Shown here: positions 16,249 through 24,793 of the stretch, piece by piece
Position numbering within the stretch: position 1 is the stretch's first letter
Layout of the letters: each line of letters opens with the position of its first letter
Assembly (NCBI GenBank): GCA_000720845.1
Contig: JODU01000001.1
Location: 482,108 to 546,107, forward strand
Direction of reading: 5' to 3'
Origin: Kitasatospora aureofaciens
Lineage (GTDB): Bacteria > Actinomycetota > Actinomycetes > Streptomycetales > Streptomycetaceae
Length of the DNA: 64,000 nt
The notes under the pieces: model-generated
Databases searched by the model: none
Seen by the model: the letters and a program-made list of their open reading frames with translations, nothing else
What the model was told of the DNA's origin: nothing
Made by a program: the position numbers and the translations under genes

Positions 16249-17823
16249 GTGAGCACCGAGAACGAGGGCACCGCGGTACCCCCGGCCCCGTCCGCACCTC
16301 CCGTGCCGGTGGATGCTCCCGCTGCCTCCGCCCAGCCTCCCGCGCCGCCCGCCCCGCAGCAGGCACCCGCCTCCACCCCCGAGGCCCCGGCGGCTCCCCC
16401 CGCCGAGGGCCCGGTCGCGCCCCAGGGCCACACGGCACCTGAGGGGCAGCAGGCATTCCAGGGCGGTGCGTCGCCTCGGGGCGGTGAGGTCCCGCAGGGG
16501 TCCACGGCTCCCGACGCCTCGTGGCCCCCGCCCCCGCCGCCGGGCACCCCGGCCGACCAGACCCCGACGTACGGCGGGGGCGGCCACGACGGCTACGGCT
16601 ACGGCTACGGCAGTGGCAGCGGTTTCGGCGAAGGCTCCGGTGACGGGGCAGGCGGCGGAGCGGGCGGCTGGGGCGCCTCGTACCAGCAGCCCGCGCCGAA
16701 GCCGGGCCGCGGACGTGGCGGTGTGCTCGCCGGTGTCCTGATCGCCGCGCTGGTCGCGGGCGGACTGGGCGGCGGCCTCGGCTACACGCTGGCCAAGAAC
16801 AACGACGACGGCGGCTCCACCACGGTCTCCGCCTCCGACACCGGCGGCTCCGTCAAGCGCGAGGCGGGCACCGTCGCCGGCGTGGCGGCCAAGGCGCTGC
16901 CCAGCACGGTCACCATCCAGGCCGAGGGGAGCAACGGCGAGGGCGGCACCGGCACCGGGTTCGTCTTCGACAAGGAAGGCCACATCGTCACCAACAACCA
17001 CGTGGTGGCGGAGGCGGTCGACGGCGGCAAGCTCAGCGCGACCTTCCCCGACGGCAAGAAGTACGACGCCGAGGTGGTCGGCCACGCCCAGGGCTACGAC
17101 GTCGCGGTCATCAAACTCGAGAACGCCCCCTCGGACCTGAACCCGCTGCCTCTCGGCGACTCCGACAAGGTCGCCGTGGGCGACTCGACGATCGCCATCG
17201 GCGCCCCCTTCGGCCTGTCCAACACGGTGACCACGGGCATCATCAGCGCCAAGAACCGTCCGGTGGCCTCCAGCGACGGCAGCGCCGACAGCAAGGCGTC
17301 CTACATGAGCGCCCTGCAGACCGACGCGTCGATCAACCCGGGCAACTCCGGCGGCCCGCTGCTGGACGCGCAGGGCAACGTCATCGGCATCAACTCCGCG
17401 ATCCAGTCCTCCAGCAACGGCAGCTTCGGCACCGGTCAGGCCGGCTCGATCGGCCTGGGCTTCGCGATCCCGGTCAACCAGGCGAAGTTCGTCGCCCAGC
17501 AGCTGATCAAGACCGGCAAGCCGGTGTACGCCAAGATTGGGGCCTCCGTCTCCCTGGAGGAGGCGACGAACGGCGCCAAGCTCACCGAGCAGGGCGTCAG
17601 CGGCTCCGACCCGGTCGAGAAGGGCGGCCCCGCCGACGACGCGGGCCTCAAGCCCGGTGACGTCATCACCAAGCTCGACGACCGGGTGATCGACAGCGGT
17701 CCGACCCTGATCGGCGAGATCTGGACCCACAAGCCCGGCGACGAGGTCACCGTCACCTATGAGCGCGGCGGCAAGCAGCACACGACCGAGGTCACCCTGG
17801 GCTCGAAGCTCGGCGACGACTGA
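16249..17823 (+). CDS. HtrA/DegP-type membrane serine protease with PDZ domain
   Basis: 524 residues, GTG with AGGAGAG upstream. The cytoplasmic N-terminus (about 150 residues) is Pro/Ala/Gln-rich, then Gly/Tyr-rich (GYGYGYGSGSG). One TM (about 158-184) is followed by a trypsin-like domain with catalytic His-251 (TNNHVVAEA), Asp-284 (GYDVAVIKLE) and Ser-367 (NPGNSGGPLL). A PDZ domain (EKGGPADDAGLKPGDVITKL) ends the protein. It degrades or refolds misfolded extracytoplasmic proteins. A 16-bp perfect hairpin terminates the transcript. Confidence 0.95.
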   Translation: MSTENEGTAVPPAPSAPPVPVDAPAASAQPPAPPAPQQAPASTPEAPAAPPAEGPVAPQGHTAPEGQQAFQGGASPRGGEVPQGSTAPDASWPPPPPPGTPADQTPTYGGGGHDGYGYGYGSGSGFGEGSGDGAGGGAGGWGASYQQPAPKPGRGRGGVLAGVLIAALVAGGLGGGLGYTLAKNNDDGGSTTVSASDTGGSVKREAGTVAGVAAKALPSTVTIQAEGSNGEGGTGTGFVFDKEGHIVTNNHVVAEAVDGGKLSATFPDGKKYDAEVVGHAQGYDVAVIKLENAPSDLNPLPLGDSDKVAVGDSTIAIGAPFGLSNTVTTGIISAKNRPVASSDGSADSKASYMSALQTDASINPGNSGGPLLDAQGNVIGINSAIQSSSNGSFGTGQAGSIGLGFAIPVNQAKFVAQQLIKTGKPVYAKIGASVSLEEATNGAKLTEQGVSGSDPVEKGGPADDAGLKPGDVITKLDDRVIDSGPTLIGEIWTHKPGDEVTVTYERGGKQHTTEVTLGSKLGDD

Positions 17824-17860
17824 TCCTCGTACGCCACCCCGCACGCCTTCACGATCCGAC

Positions 17861-17896
17861 CACTTCGCCACCGGGGTCAGCCCCGGTGGCGAAGTG
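17861..17896 (+). terminator. Terminator of the HtrA-type protease gene
   Basis: Perfect 16-bp stem (17861-17876 and 17881-17896) with a TCAG tetraloop, 37 bp after the stop codon. It may also serve the convergent oxidoreductase gene. Confidence 0.85.
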
Positions 17897-17919
17897 CGTC
17901 AGGGGCGCGGGGGCGCGGA

Positions 17920-17955
17920 TCAGGGACCCGTTCAGGGACCCGTTCAGGGACCCGG
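17920..17955. repeat. 12-bp tandem repeat next to oxidoreductase stop
   Basis: TCAGGGACCCGT is repeated three times (17920, 17932, 17944; the last copy has one change). It ends two bases before the stop codon of the minus-strand oxidoreductase gene at 17957. Confidence 0.85.
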
Positions 17956-17956
17956 T

Positions 17957-18850
17957 TCAGACGACGATGACCCGGCGCCCGCGGGTGTGACCGGCCTGGC
18001 TGTCGATGTGCGCCGCCGCGGCATCGGCGAGTGAGTACGACTTCTCGACCGGGATGTGGAGCTTCCCCCGCGAGATCAGATCGACGGCCTCGGCGAGCGC
18101 CGCCGGCACGCTTCCGGCCACGCCGGAGAACCGAACGCCGAATTCGGGCGCCCCGAGATCGGCGATGGTGACGACCCGCTCCGGGCTCCCGGTCAGCTCG
18201 ACGAGTTCGTGGACGACCCCCGAACCGGCCAGGTCGAGAGCCGCGTCGACCGCGCCGAGCCGCCGCACCCGCTCGACCCAGCCGTCGCCGTACGTCGTGG
18301 CGACGGCACCGAGGCCGCGCAGGTACTCCTGGTTGGCGGCACCGGCCGTACCGATCACCCTGATGCCGCGGTCGCGGGCGATCTGCAGCACCGCCGATCC
18401 GACTCCCCCGGACGCGCCGCTGACCAGCAGTGTCTGCCCGGGCCGCACGCCGACCTCGCGGATGATGCGCAGCGCGGTCTCCACGACGGAGGGGTACCCG
18501 GCCGCCTCTTCGAACGTCAGCCCCTCCGGCATCCGGGCCCACGCCCCGAGCACGGCGAACTCGGCGTAGGTGTCGGTGCCCTCGCCGAACACCCGGTCGC
18601 CGATCTCGACCCCGGTGACTCCCTCGCCGACCTCGTCCACCACCCCGGCGGCGTCCAGCCCGACCCCGGAGGGCAGCTCGGTCGGATGGGCTCCCAGCAC
18701 CTGGCCTTCCCTGACCCTCCAGTCGACGGGGTTCACGCCTGCCGCCCGCACGGCGACGCGTATGCGGCCGGGCCCCGCGTGGGGCTCCTCGGCGTCGATC
18801 AGCTGCAGCACGTCCGGACCGCCGAATTCGGCGAAGCTCACTTTCTTCAT
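17957..18850 (-). CDS. NADP-dependent zinc-free MDR oxidoreductase (quinone reductase-like)
   Basis: 297 residues. The GroES-like N-terminal domain (VRAAGVNPVDWRVREGQ) is followed by a Rossmann domain with SGASGGVGSAVLQIARDRG. The zinc ligands of classical alcohol dehydrogenases are absent, which places it with quinone oxidoreductase/zeta-crystallin members. It is divergently transcribed from a TetR gene with a 71-bp shared promoter containing an imperfect palindrome, so it is probably that regulator's target, possibly for detoxification of quinones or enones. Confidence 0.9.
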   Translation of the reverse strand: MKKVSFAEFGGPDVLQLIDAEEPHAGPGRIRVAVRAAGVNPVDWRVREGQVLGAHPTELPSGVGLDAAGVVDEVGEGVTGVEIGDRVFGEGTDTYAEFAVLGAWARMPEGLTFEEAAGYPSVVETALRIIREVGVRPGQTLLVSGASGGVGSAVLQIARDRGIRVIGTAGAANQEYLRGLGAVATTYGDGWVERVRRLGAVDAALDLAGSGVVHELVELTGSPERVVTIADLGAPEFGVRFSGVAGSVPAALAEAVDLISRGKLHIPVEKSYSLADAAAAHIDSQAGHTRGRRVIVV

Positions 18851-18868
18851 GCGGCCGACCGTAGCACT

Positions 18869-18892
18869 AACCGATAGTGTTTCGTAACGGTT
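18869..18892. promoter_or_regulatory. Candidate TetR operator
   Basis: AACCG and CGGTT arms bound a 24-bp imperfect palindrome in the short intergenic gap between the divergent oxidoreductase and TetR genes. It is AT-rich relative to its surroundings and is positioned to control both promoters. Confidence 0.6.
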
Positions 18893-18921
18893 ATTGTTCC
18901 GTACCTGCTAGCCTGCGGCTC

Positions 18922-19503
18922 ATGACCGTGCAGCAGACGGGCCGCCGAGAGCGCAAGAAGGCCGCGACCCGCCAGAAGATCGCCGACACCGCGCTGCGGC
19001 TCTTCCTGGAACGCGGGTACGACGCGGTGGGCATCCGTGACGTGGCCGCCGAGGCCGACGTGGCCGTCACCACCCTCTTCTCCCACTTCGCCTCGAAAGA
19101 GGCCCTGGTCTTCGAGCAGGACGAGGACTTCGAGCACCGCCTCACGCGGGCGGTCACCGACCGGGCGCCGCACGAGCCGCTGATCCCCGCGCTGCGCCGC
19201 GAGGTCCTCGCCCTGGTCCGGCACTGCACCGCGGACAGCGCCGCCCCGGTCTGGCGCATGATCGACGCGTCTCCCGCCCTGCGGAAGTACGACGAGTCGG
19301 TCCGCCTGCGCCACGCGGAGGCCCTGGCCACGGCCATCGCCGCCGACCCCGCCCTGACCCGGAGTCGAACCGTCGCCCGCACCCTCGCGAGGTTCGTGAT
19401 CGACGCCTACTCGCTGTCCCGCGAGGCCGCCGATCCCGAGGCCGCCCTCGACGAGATCTTCCCGATGATCGAGGCGGCCTGGGAGGCGGCCCCGCGCGAC
19501 TGA
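18922..19503 (+). CDS. TetR-family regulator
   Basis: 193 residues from the ATG of MTVQQTGRRERKKAATRQ. The N-terminal helix-turn-helix is clear (ADTALRLFLERGYDAVGIRDVAAEADVAVTTLFSHFASKEAL). The C-terminal ligand domain ends WEAAPRD. Likely represses the divergent oxidoreductase and itself through the operator at 18869-18892. Confidence 0.92.
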   Translation: MTVQQTGRRERKKAATRQKIADTALRLFLERGYDAVGIRDVAAEADVAVTTLFSHFASKEALVFEQDEDFEHRLTRAVTDRAPHEPLIPALRREVLALVRHCTADSAAPVWRMIDASPALRKYDESVRLRHAEALATAIAADPALTRSRTVARTLARFVIDAYSLSREAADPEAALDEIFPMIEAAWEAAPRD

Positions 19504-19551
19504 CGGTGCCGGTAGGCTGTACCCGCTCCGCCCCAGGCGGGACGGCGCGGG

Positions 19552-19636
19552 GGTGGGTTGCCCGAGCGGCCTAAGGGAACGGTCTTGAAAACCGTCGTGG
19601 CGCAAGTCACCGTGGGTTCAAATCCCACACCCACCG
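19552..19636 (+). tRNA. tRNA-Ser (anticodon TGA)
   Basis: 85 nt. The acceptor stem GGTGGGT pairs with ACCCACC, discriminator G, no encoded CCA. Anticodon loop CTTGAAA gives TGA. A long variable arm follows (GTCGTGGCGCAAGTCAC), as expected for tRNA-Ser, and the T loop is TTCAAAT between GTGGG and CCCAC. Confidence 0.96.
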
Positions 19637-19644
19637 CAGTGTTT

Positions 19645-19681
19645 GACGGCCCCTGACCAGGCGTTACGGTCGGGGGCCGTC
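19645..19681 (+). terminator. Terminator after tRNA-Ser(TGA)
   Basis: A 14-bp stem (19645-19658 with 19668-19681) containing one G-U pair, 9-nt loop, starting 8 nt after the tRNA. Confidence 0.75.
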
Positions 19682-19737
19682 GGCGTGCGCGCTACCCGCC
19701 GAACACGGCACGGAAGGGGCGGCGGGAGGCCGAGGGC

Positions 19738-20217
19738 TCAAGGCCCGTACGGCAGGGCTTCCAGTTCGTAGTCCCGTGCCAAGGTCGTCCAGGCGACGTC
19801 CCGCAGGGCTGGATACGGGGCGTACGGGTCGGGGATCTGAGTCGTCGGCTGGAACCAGACGACGGTCAGGCCGGAGCGGTAGGCGACCGGGTCGTGGGCG
19901 GGGGTCAAGGGGGCCGAGGAGAATCGGCCGACGCAGGCCACGCGCGGGAGTGTCTCGACGGGGCCGTAGGCGCCCGCGTACTGGTCCGGGTACTCCCGTG
20001 GCGGCGGGATCAGGTGTACCGGCACGGTGGGGGACATCCCGGCGGCGGTGTCCAGGAGGGCCCGGATGCGCTGGTCGTTGGCGGGGCGGCAGGGGTAGCC
20101 GTGCGGCAGGTCGCCGTAGGTCGGGGTGAGGCGGAGTTCGGTCAGGTCGGCGCTGCGGCCGCAGGACAGGACGAGCCGGGTCAGCGACAGGGTCGGCACT
20201 CTGGGGCGGTCGTGCAT
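19738..20217 (-). CDS. Hypothetical protein near Prim-Pol gene
   Basis: 159 residues with no signal peptide or TM. Contains RLTPTYGDLPHGYPCRPANDQRIRALLDTA and GLTVVWFQPTTQIPDPYAPYPALRDVAWTTLARDYELE. No family recognised by me. It is 74 bp downstream of the Prim-Pol gene in the same direction, so probably co-transcribed and part of the same tRNA-adjacent accessory patch. Codon bias is weaker than in housekeeping neighbours. Confidence 0.7.
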   Translation of the reverse strand: MHDRPRVPTLSLTRLVLSCGRSADLTELRLTPTYGDLPHGYPCRPANDQRIRALLDTAAGMSPTVPVHLIPPPREYPDQYAGAYGPVETLPRVACVGRFSSAPLTPAHDPVAYRSGLTVVWFQPTTQIPDPYAPYPALRDVAWTTLARDYELEALPYGP

Positions 20218-20291
20218 CGGCGTCTTTCGGTTTCGTGCCGGGTGGGACAGGTGCCCAGATGCCGGGGGCGGGCGGGGACGCTCGGCCTGCG

Positions 20292-21161
20292 TCAGGGGCG
20301 CCGGCCCGTCAGGCGGGCCGCCGACGCGATCGTCGCGCGGGCCTCGCGTTCGGTCAGGCCGGTGGCCCGGGCGGCATCCAGCAGGGGGGCCAGCAGGTCC
20401 GCGCCGATGCCGTTCTCGTAGGCGCGGCAGGCCGCCCAGAACAGGCGGGTGTTGCGCTGGCCCCGGTGCGCGGCGAGGACGAACTGGACCAGGCCCCGGC
20501 CGTCACCACCCGTCGTCCCGCCCCCGGCACGCCGCACAGGGGGCGGGAGCAGCAGGCGCAGCAGGGCGGGCGGGCAGGGTGCGGGAGCCAGGTGGGACGT
20601 GCCGGGGGCGGTCGTGTAGGCGCCGTGCCGGGTGCGGGAGCCGGGGCCGACCAGGTAGCCGCCGGCGCCCCGGACGTCGATGCCGGGGGCGAGGCGGCCG
20701 GCCGAGTTGGGGACGACGTGGTCGGGCGGGCCGGTGAGCCAGAGGTGGCGGCCGCCGCTGGGGGTCAGGACGACGACCGTGGGCGGGATCGTGAAGAGGT
20801 GGCGCAGGGCCAGTTCGCGCAGGGCGGTCGAGGAGTCCGTCTCCGACTTCGTGTCCAGGTCGATGCCGATCAGGTGGTGCGGCGGCAGACCGCAGGCGAT
20901 GCCGTAGCCCGTGGCCCAGGATGCGGCGGCGAACAGCGCGCGGACGCGGGCCGGGTCGGTGGAGGCGTCGTGGACGCCGTGGCCGAAGCGGCCGCACTCG
21001 CCGTGGCAGGTGAACGGTTCCGGCGTCGGGGCGTCGCGGTGGGGGGAGCGCAGCGCCGGGAGCTTCGTCCGGGCCAGCGGGATGACGGCCAGCCCGCGTT
21101 CCGCGGCTGACAGGGCGTGTGCGAGGGCCAGCGTCGTGGCCTGCCGGTCGGTGGTGGCCAT
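20292..21161 (-). CDS. Bifunctional DNA primase/polymerase (Prim-Pol)
   Basis: 289 residues. AEP-type Prim-Pol domain: an N-terminal helix (ALSAAERGLAVIPLARTKLPAL), a Cys/His cluster (CHGECGRFGHGVHDAS), the catalytic Asp pair in LIGIDLDTKSE, SGGRHLWLTGP (catalytic His) and AGGYLVGPGSR. The C-terminal helical part (LVQFVLAAHRGQRNTRLFWAACRAYENG) resembles the primase C-terminal region found in plasmids and integrative elements. It lacks a helicase domain. The position next to tRNA-Ser suggests a remnant of an integrated element. Confidence 0.88.
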   Translation of the reverse strand: MATTDRQATTLALAHALSAAERGLAVIPLARTKLPALRSPHRDAPTPEPFTCHGECGRFGHGVHDASTDPARVRALFAAASWATGYGIACGLPPHHLIGIDLDTKSETDSSTALRELALRHLFTIPPTVVVLTPSGGRHLWLTGPPDHVVPNSAGRLAPGIDVRGAGGYLVGPGSRTRHGAYTTAPGTSHLAPAPCPPALLRLLLPPPVRRAGGGTTGGDGRGLVQFVLAAHRGQRNTRLFWAACRAYENGIGADLLAPLLDAARATGLTEREARATIASAARLTGRRP

Positions 21162-21525
21162 GGGTCTATGTTCGTACGTAAGTTCGAGAAAGGGAAGAGC
21201 GGGGGGTGCGACACGCCGGTGAGGCGGGAGTGGGGGGAGGAAGTGGCGGAACGCTTCACCCCTTGCGGGGCTTGAGGAGGAGTCGTCCGTGCTGTCCCGT
21301 CGTGAGACGTAAGGGAAGCAAAGGGGTTTATCGACTTGTCCTCACGCTTGAGGGCGAATCAGGGCTTCCGGGGTGGTTCGCCGGGGATCCGGTGGGCAAT
21401 TCTGATCACGCGACGTCGTGCACAGCGTCGAGGCGGTCGGCCAACTGCCTTGGCACCAGCTCTAGTTCACGTACTTCTCGCGTTATCGGCTGGAAGCCGG
21501 TGCGCACTTTTTCTGGAGGAACAAC
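21162..21525. other. 364-bp gap, promoter region of the small secreted protein
   Basis: No convincing coding frame. It must hold the promoter of the Prim-Pol gene (minus strand) and of the secreted protein gene (plus strand). The ribosome-binding site GGAGG is just upstream of 21526. The sequence is less GC-rich near 21310-21350 and 21460-21515. Confidence 0.5.
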
Positions 21526-21852
21526 ATGGCAAGCATCCGTACCGCCCGTGTCGTCGCCGCCGTCGCCGCCCTTCCGCTCGCCGCCGCTCTCTTCGGCGGG
21601 ATCGCCACGGCGGACAACGGCGCCTTCGCGGACGACGGATCGAACGCGACCGCCGCCAGCGCCAATGCCGGCATCCTCGGCAGCGGCGTCGGCGGGAACA
21701 ACAACGGCAACTCGTCCACCACGCAGCAGCAGGCGGTCGGCTCGGGGGCCTCGAACCAGAGCAACACCGCGCAGGTCGACGGCTCCGCGTTCACGGCGAT
21801 CAACCAGGGCAACGAGAACGTGGCCGTCACCTTCTCCCCGCTGTGGTGGTGA
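21526..21852 (+). CDS. Small secreted Asn/Gln/Gly-rich protein
   Basis: 108 residues, strong GGAGG. A Sec signal peptide (ARVVAAVAALPLAAALFGGIATA) is followed by an 80-residue mature chain rich in N, G, S and Q: NGAFADDGSNATAASANAG, GVGGNNNGNSSTTQQQ, SNQSNTAQVDGSAFTAINQG, ending VAVTFSPLWW. No Cys. The composition and the SNQSNTAQV/AINQGN spacing recall curlin- or rodlin-like surface fibre proteins, but I cannot assign it to chaplins or rodlins. It probably functions at the cell surface. Confidence 0.75.
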   Translation: MASIRTARVVAAVAALPLAAALFGGIATADNGAFADDGSNATAASANAGILGSGVGGNNNGNSSTTQQQAVGSGASNQSNTAQVDGSAFTAINQGNENVAVTFSPLWW

Positions 21853-22321
21853 GCTGAGGGACCGGCGCGGGTGCGCTGCCGCGCCGGCCCCGGTTCCTTG
21901 TGCGGGTGTGCTTCATGGGGTCGCAGTGCGTCCGGGCGGCGGTACTTCGGTACCGTCGCCCGGGCGTTTTCGCGCCCGTCCCCGTCCCTGCCCCCGTCTC
22001 CGTGTCCGTCTCCGTCTCCGTCTCCGGGCCACTCCGGGGCGTGCCCGAGCCGTTCCCGAGCCCCCTGCGCGGCCCCGAGCCGCTCCCGAGCCGCCCCGAG
22101 CCGCTCCCGACGCGGCCCCGGACGGGGCCACCGCGGCGGTTCCGGGCCGTGCCCCCGGGGCCCGTTCCGCGCGGACCCCCAGGGGTCAACCCGCAGTACT
22201 CCTCCTCCCCCACTCCACCTACAGGAGGTGGGGCCACCACCACCCCTACAACCTGAGGCGGACTCTGCTTCGGGACCTGCGGCCGATCCGCCGGGCCTCC
22301 CCTCGCTCATAGCGTTGAGCC
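21853..22321. other. Gap with terminator, low-complexity tract and sigma promoter
   Basis: After the stop codon a 9-bp stem (21862-21870 with 21879-21887) acts as a terminator. Bases 21967-22120 are simple-sequence DNA: repeats of TCCGTG/TCCGTC, then of CCGAGCCGCTCC. Frames through it encode only Pro/Ser/Val repeats and are not credible genes. CCACCT/AGGTGG symmetry near 22215-22230 precedes the ECF sigma gene. Confidence 0.6.
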
Positions 22322-22915
22322 ATGACCACACCCGTCTGCACCAGCGCTTCGAACGCCGCCACCGCCCTGGCGCCGGCCACGGCACCGGCCGCGGCCACGG
22401 CCAGGGCGCAGACCTTCTCCTACCCGTCGTTCTCCTCGTACGTGAAGGCCCGCCAGCCGGTGCTGCTGCGTACCGCCCGGTCGCTCACCGCGAACCCGAG
22501 CGACGCGGAGGACCTGCTGCAGACCGCGCTCACCAAGACGTACGTGGCCTGGGAGCGCATCGAGGACCACCGTGCCCTGGACGGCTATGTGCGCCGGGCG
22601 CTGCTGAACACCAGGACCTCGCAGTGGCGCAAGCGCAAGGTCGACGAGTTCGCCTGCGACGAGCTGCCCGAGCCGGAGCCCGTGCCCGGAGGTGACGACC
22701 CGGCGGAGCGGCAGGCCCTGCACGACGCGATGTGGCGGGCGATCATGAAGCTGCCCGCACGACAGCGCGCGATGGTCGTCCTCAGGTACTACGAGGACCT
22801 CAGCGAGGCCCGGACGGCCGAAGTGCTCGGAGTTTCCGTGGGCACCGTGAAGTCGGCGGTCTCCCGGGCCCTCGGCAAGCTCCGCGAGGACCCTGAGCTG
22901 GGGTTCGTCCGGTAA
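22322..22915 (+). CDS. ECF sigma factor, SigE-type (SigE70) family
   Basis: 197 residues. After an Ala/Thr-rich 30-residue leader come region 2 (FSSYVKARQPVLLRTARSLTANPSDAEDLLQTALTKTYVAWERI) and region 4 (AIMKLPARQRAMVVLRYYEDLSEARTAEVLGVSVGTVKSAVSRALGKLRE). No anti-sigma gene is adjacent, as is common in this group. Bases 6-13 after its stop hold a half-site of the palindrome in front of the next gene. Confidence 0.92.
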   Translation: MTTPVCTSASNAATALAPATAPAAATARAQTFSYPSFSSYVKARQPVLLRTARSLTANPSDAEDLLQTALTKTYVAWERIEDHRALDGYVRRALLNTRTSQWRKRKVDEFACDELPEPEPVPGGDDPAERQALHDAMWRAIMKLPARQRAMVVLRYYEDLSEARTAEVLGVSVGTVKSAVSRALGKLREDPELGFVR

Positions 22916-22988
22916 CGAGGCGGTATGTGAGCCCTTGGTGGGATCGCGCGTGCGGACCCGCCCACTGATCGATCACCCGGGACTAGTG

Positions 22989-23006
22989 ACATACCGCGCG
23001 GTATGT
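22989..23006. promoter_or_regulatory. Perfect 18-bp palindromic operator
   Basis: ACATACCGCGCGGTATGT is a perfect palindrome 58 bp upstream of the acyl-CoA ligase start. An extra half-site CGGTATGT lies at 22921-22928. The form is that of a TetR-family operator. The regulator is not encoded next to it. Confidence 0.75.
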
Positions 23007-23064
23007 GCGCAGAATCAGCGCAACCCTTGCCGCCGCGTAGGCAATGTCGCCCCGGGAGGACACC

Positions 23065-24720
23065 GTGCTGAGCACGATGCAGGACGTACCGCTGCTGATA
23101 TCGAGGATCCTGGCCCACGGGTCGACCATCCACGGCGGCTCGCAGGTGACCACCTGGACCGGTGAGGACGAACCGCACCGCCGCTCCTTCGCCGAGATCG
23201 GCGCCCGCGCCGCCCAGCTGGCGCACGCACTGCGCGAGGACCTGGCCGTCGGGGACGACGAACGCGTGGCGACCCTCATGTGGAACAACGCCGAGCACGT
23301 CGAGGCCTACTTCGCGATCCCCTCCATGGGCGCGATCCTCCACACCCTCAATCTCCGCCTCCCGCCCGAGCAGCTGGCCTGGATCGTGAACCACGCCGCC
23401 GACCGCGTCGTGATCGCCAACGGATCGCTGCTGCCGCTGCTCGCCCCGCTGCTGCCGCACCTCAAGACGGTCGAGCACGTCGTCGTCACCGGTGCGGGCG
23501 ACCGCGCCCTGCTGGACGGGGCCGCCGTCCAGGTGCACGAGTACGAGGACCTGATCGCCGGGAAGCCGACCGCGTACGACTGGCCCGAGCTGGACGAGCG
23601 GGCCGCCGCCGCCATGTGCTACACCTCCGGCACGACCGGCGACCCCAAGGGCGTGGTCTACAGCCACCGCTCCGTCTACCTGCACTCCATGCAGGTCAAC
23701 ATGGCCCAGTCGATGGGGCTGACCGACGAGGACACCACGCTGGTCGTGGTCCCCCAGTTCCACGTCAACGCCTGGGGACTGCCGCACGCCACCTTCATGA
23801 CCGGCGTCAACATGCTGATGCCGGACCGCTTCCTGCAGCCCGCGCCCCTCGCCGCGATGATCGAGGGCGAGCGGCCGACGCACGCCGCCGCCGTCCCCAC
23901 CATCTGGCAGGGCCTGCTCGCCGAGCTGACGGCCAGGCCCCGCGACGTGTCCTCCCTCACCCAGGTCACCATCGGCGGCTCCGCCTGTCCGCCCTCTCTC
24001 ATGGAGGCGTTCGACGCGCTCGGCATGCGGGTCTGCCACGCCTGGGGCATGACGGAGACCTCGCCGCTGGGCACGGTCGCCCGGCCGCCGGCGCACGCGG
24101 TCGGGACGCCGGAGGAGTTCGCGTACCGCCTCACCCAGGGCCGTTTCCCGGCCGGCGTCGAGGCCCGCCTCACCGGTCCCGGCGGCGAACGCCTGCCCTG
24201 GGACGGTGAGTCCGCCGGTGAGCTGGAGGTGCGCGGCAACTGGATCGCCGGCGCCTACTACAACGGCCCCGGCGCCGATCCGCTGCGTCCCGACGACAAG
24301 TTCAGCGAGGACGGCTGGCTGAAGACGGGCGACGTCGGCACGATCTCCCCGGACGGCTTCCTCACCCTCACCGACCGGGCCAAGGACGTGATCAAGTCCG
24401 GCGGCGAGTGGATCTCCTCCGTCGAGCTGGAGAACGCGCTCATGTCCCACCCGGACGTCGCCGAAGCCGCCGTGGTCGCCGTCCCGGACGACAAGTGGGG
24501 CGAGCGCCCGCTGGCCACCGTCGTCCTCAAGGAGGGTGCGAACGCCGACTTCGCCGCCCTGCGCACCTTCCTCGCCGAGGACGGCAAGATCGCCAAGTGG
24601 CAGCTCCCGGAGCGCTGGACGGTCATCGAGACGGTGCCGAAGACGAGCGTCGGCAAGTTCGACAAGAAGGTGCTGCGCCGGCAGTACGCCGACGGCGGTC
24701 TCGACGTCACCCGGCTCTGA
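23065..24720 (+). CDS. AMP-forming fatty acyl-CoA ligase (FadD-like)
   Basis: About 551 residues. The ANL-superfamily P-loop is MCYTSGTTGDPKGVVYSHRS, followed by AWGMTETSPLGT, WLKTGDVGTISPDGFLTLTDRAKDVIKSGGEWIS and the C-terminal catalytic Lys region TSVGKFDKKVLRRQY. It activates a carboxylic acid to acyl-AMP and then to the CoA thioester. Start GTG 23065 is preferred because GGGAGG lies 6 nt upstream. An ATG at 23044 has no Shine-Dalgarno. Probably derepressed by a fatty-acid-responsive TetR through the palindrome at 22989. Confidence 0.93.
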   Translation: MLSTMQDVPLLISRILAHGSTIHGGSQVTTWTGEDEPHRRSFAEIGARAAQLAHALREDLAVGDDERVATLMWNNAEHVEAYFAIPSMGAILHTLNLRLPPEQLAWIVNHAADRVVIANGSLLPLLAPLLPHLKTVEHVVVTGAGDRALLDGAAVQVHEYEDLIAGKPTAYDWPELDERAAAAMCYTSGTTGDPKGVVYSHRSVYLHSMQVNMAQSMGLTDEDTTLVVVPQFHVNAWGLPHATFMTGVNMLMPDRFLQPAPLAAMIEGERPTHAAAVPTIWQGLLAELTARPRDVSSLTQVTIGGSACPPSLMEAFDALGMRVCHAWGMTETSPLGTVARPPAHAVGTPEEFAYRLTQGRFPAGVEARLTGPGGERLPWDGESAGELEVRGNWIAGAYYNGPGADPLRPDDKFSEDGWLKTGDVGTISPDGFLTLTDRAKDVIKSGGEWISSVELENALMSHPDVAEAAVVAVPDDKWGERPLATVVLKEGANADFAALRTFLAEDGKIAKWQLPERWTVIETVPKTSVGKFDKKVLRRQYADGGLDVTRL

Positions 24721-24793
24721 CCGGCACGTGCACGCGACGCCGGGCGGCGGGCCCCACGGCCTCCCGCCCGGCACCCCTTCCGCCCTCACCGCC

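Noticed and set aside
15991..17871. 626-codon open frame on the minus strand
   Set aside because: Antisense to the HtrA-type protease whose catalytic triad is intact.
19552..21161. Attachment-site duplication of the tRNA-Ser 3' end
   Set aside because: I looked for a second copy of the tRNA 3' segment downstream and saw none; no integrase gene is present.
21900..22256. Pro/Ser/Val-repeat frame after the secreted protein gene
   Set aside because: Simple-sequence DNA, no ribosome-binding site, no domain.
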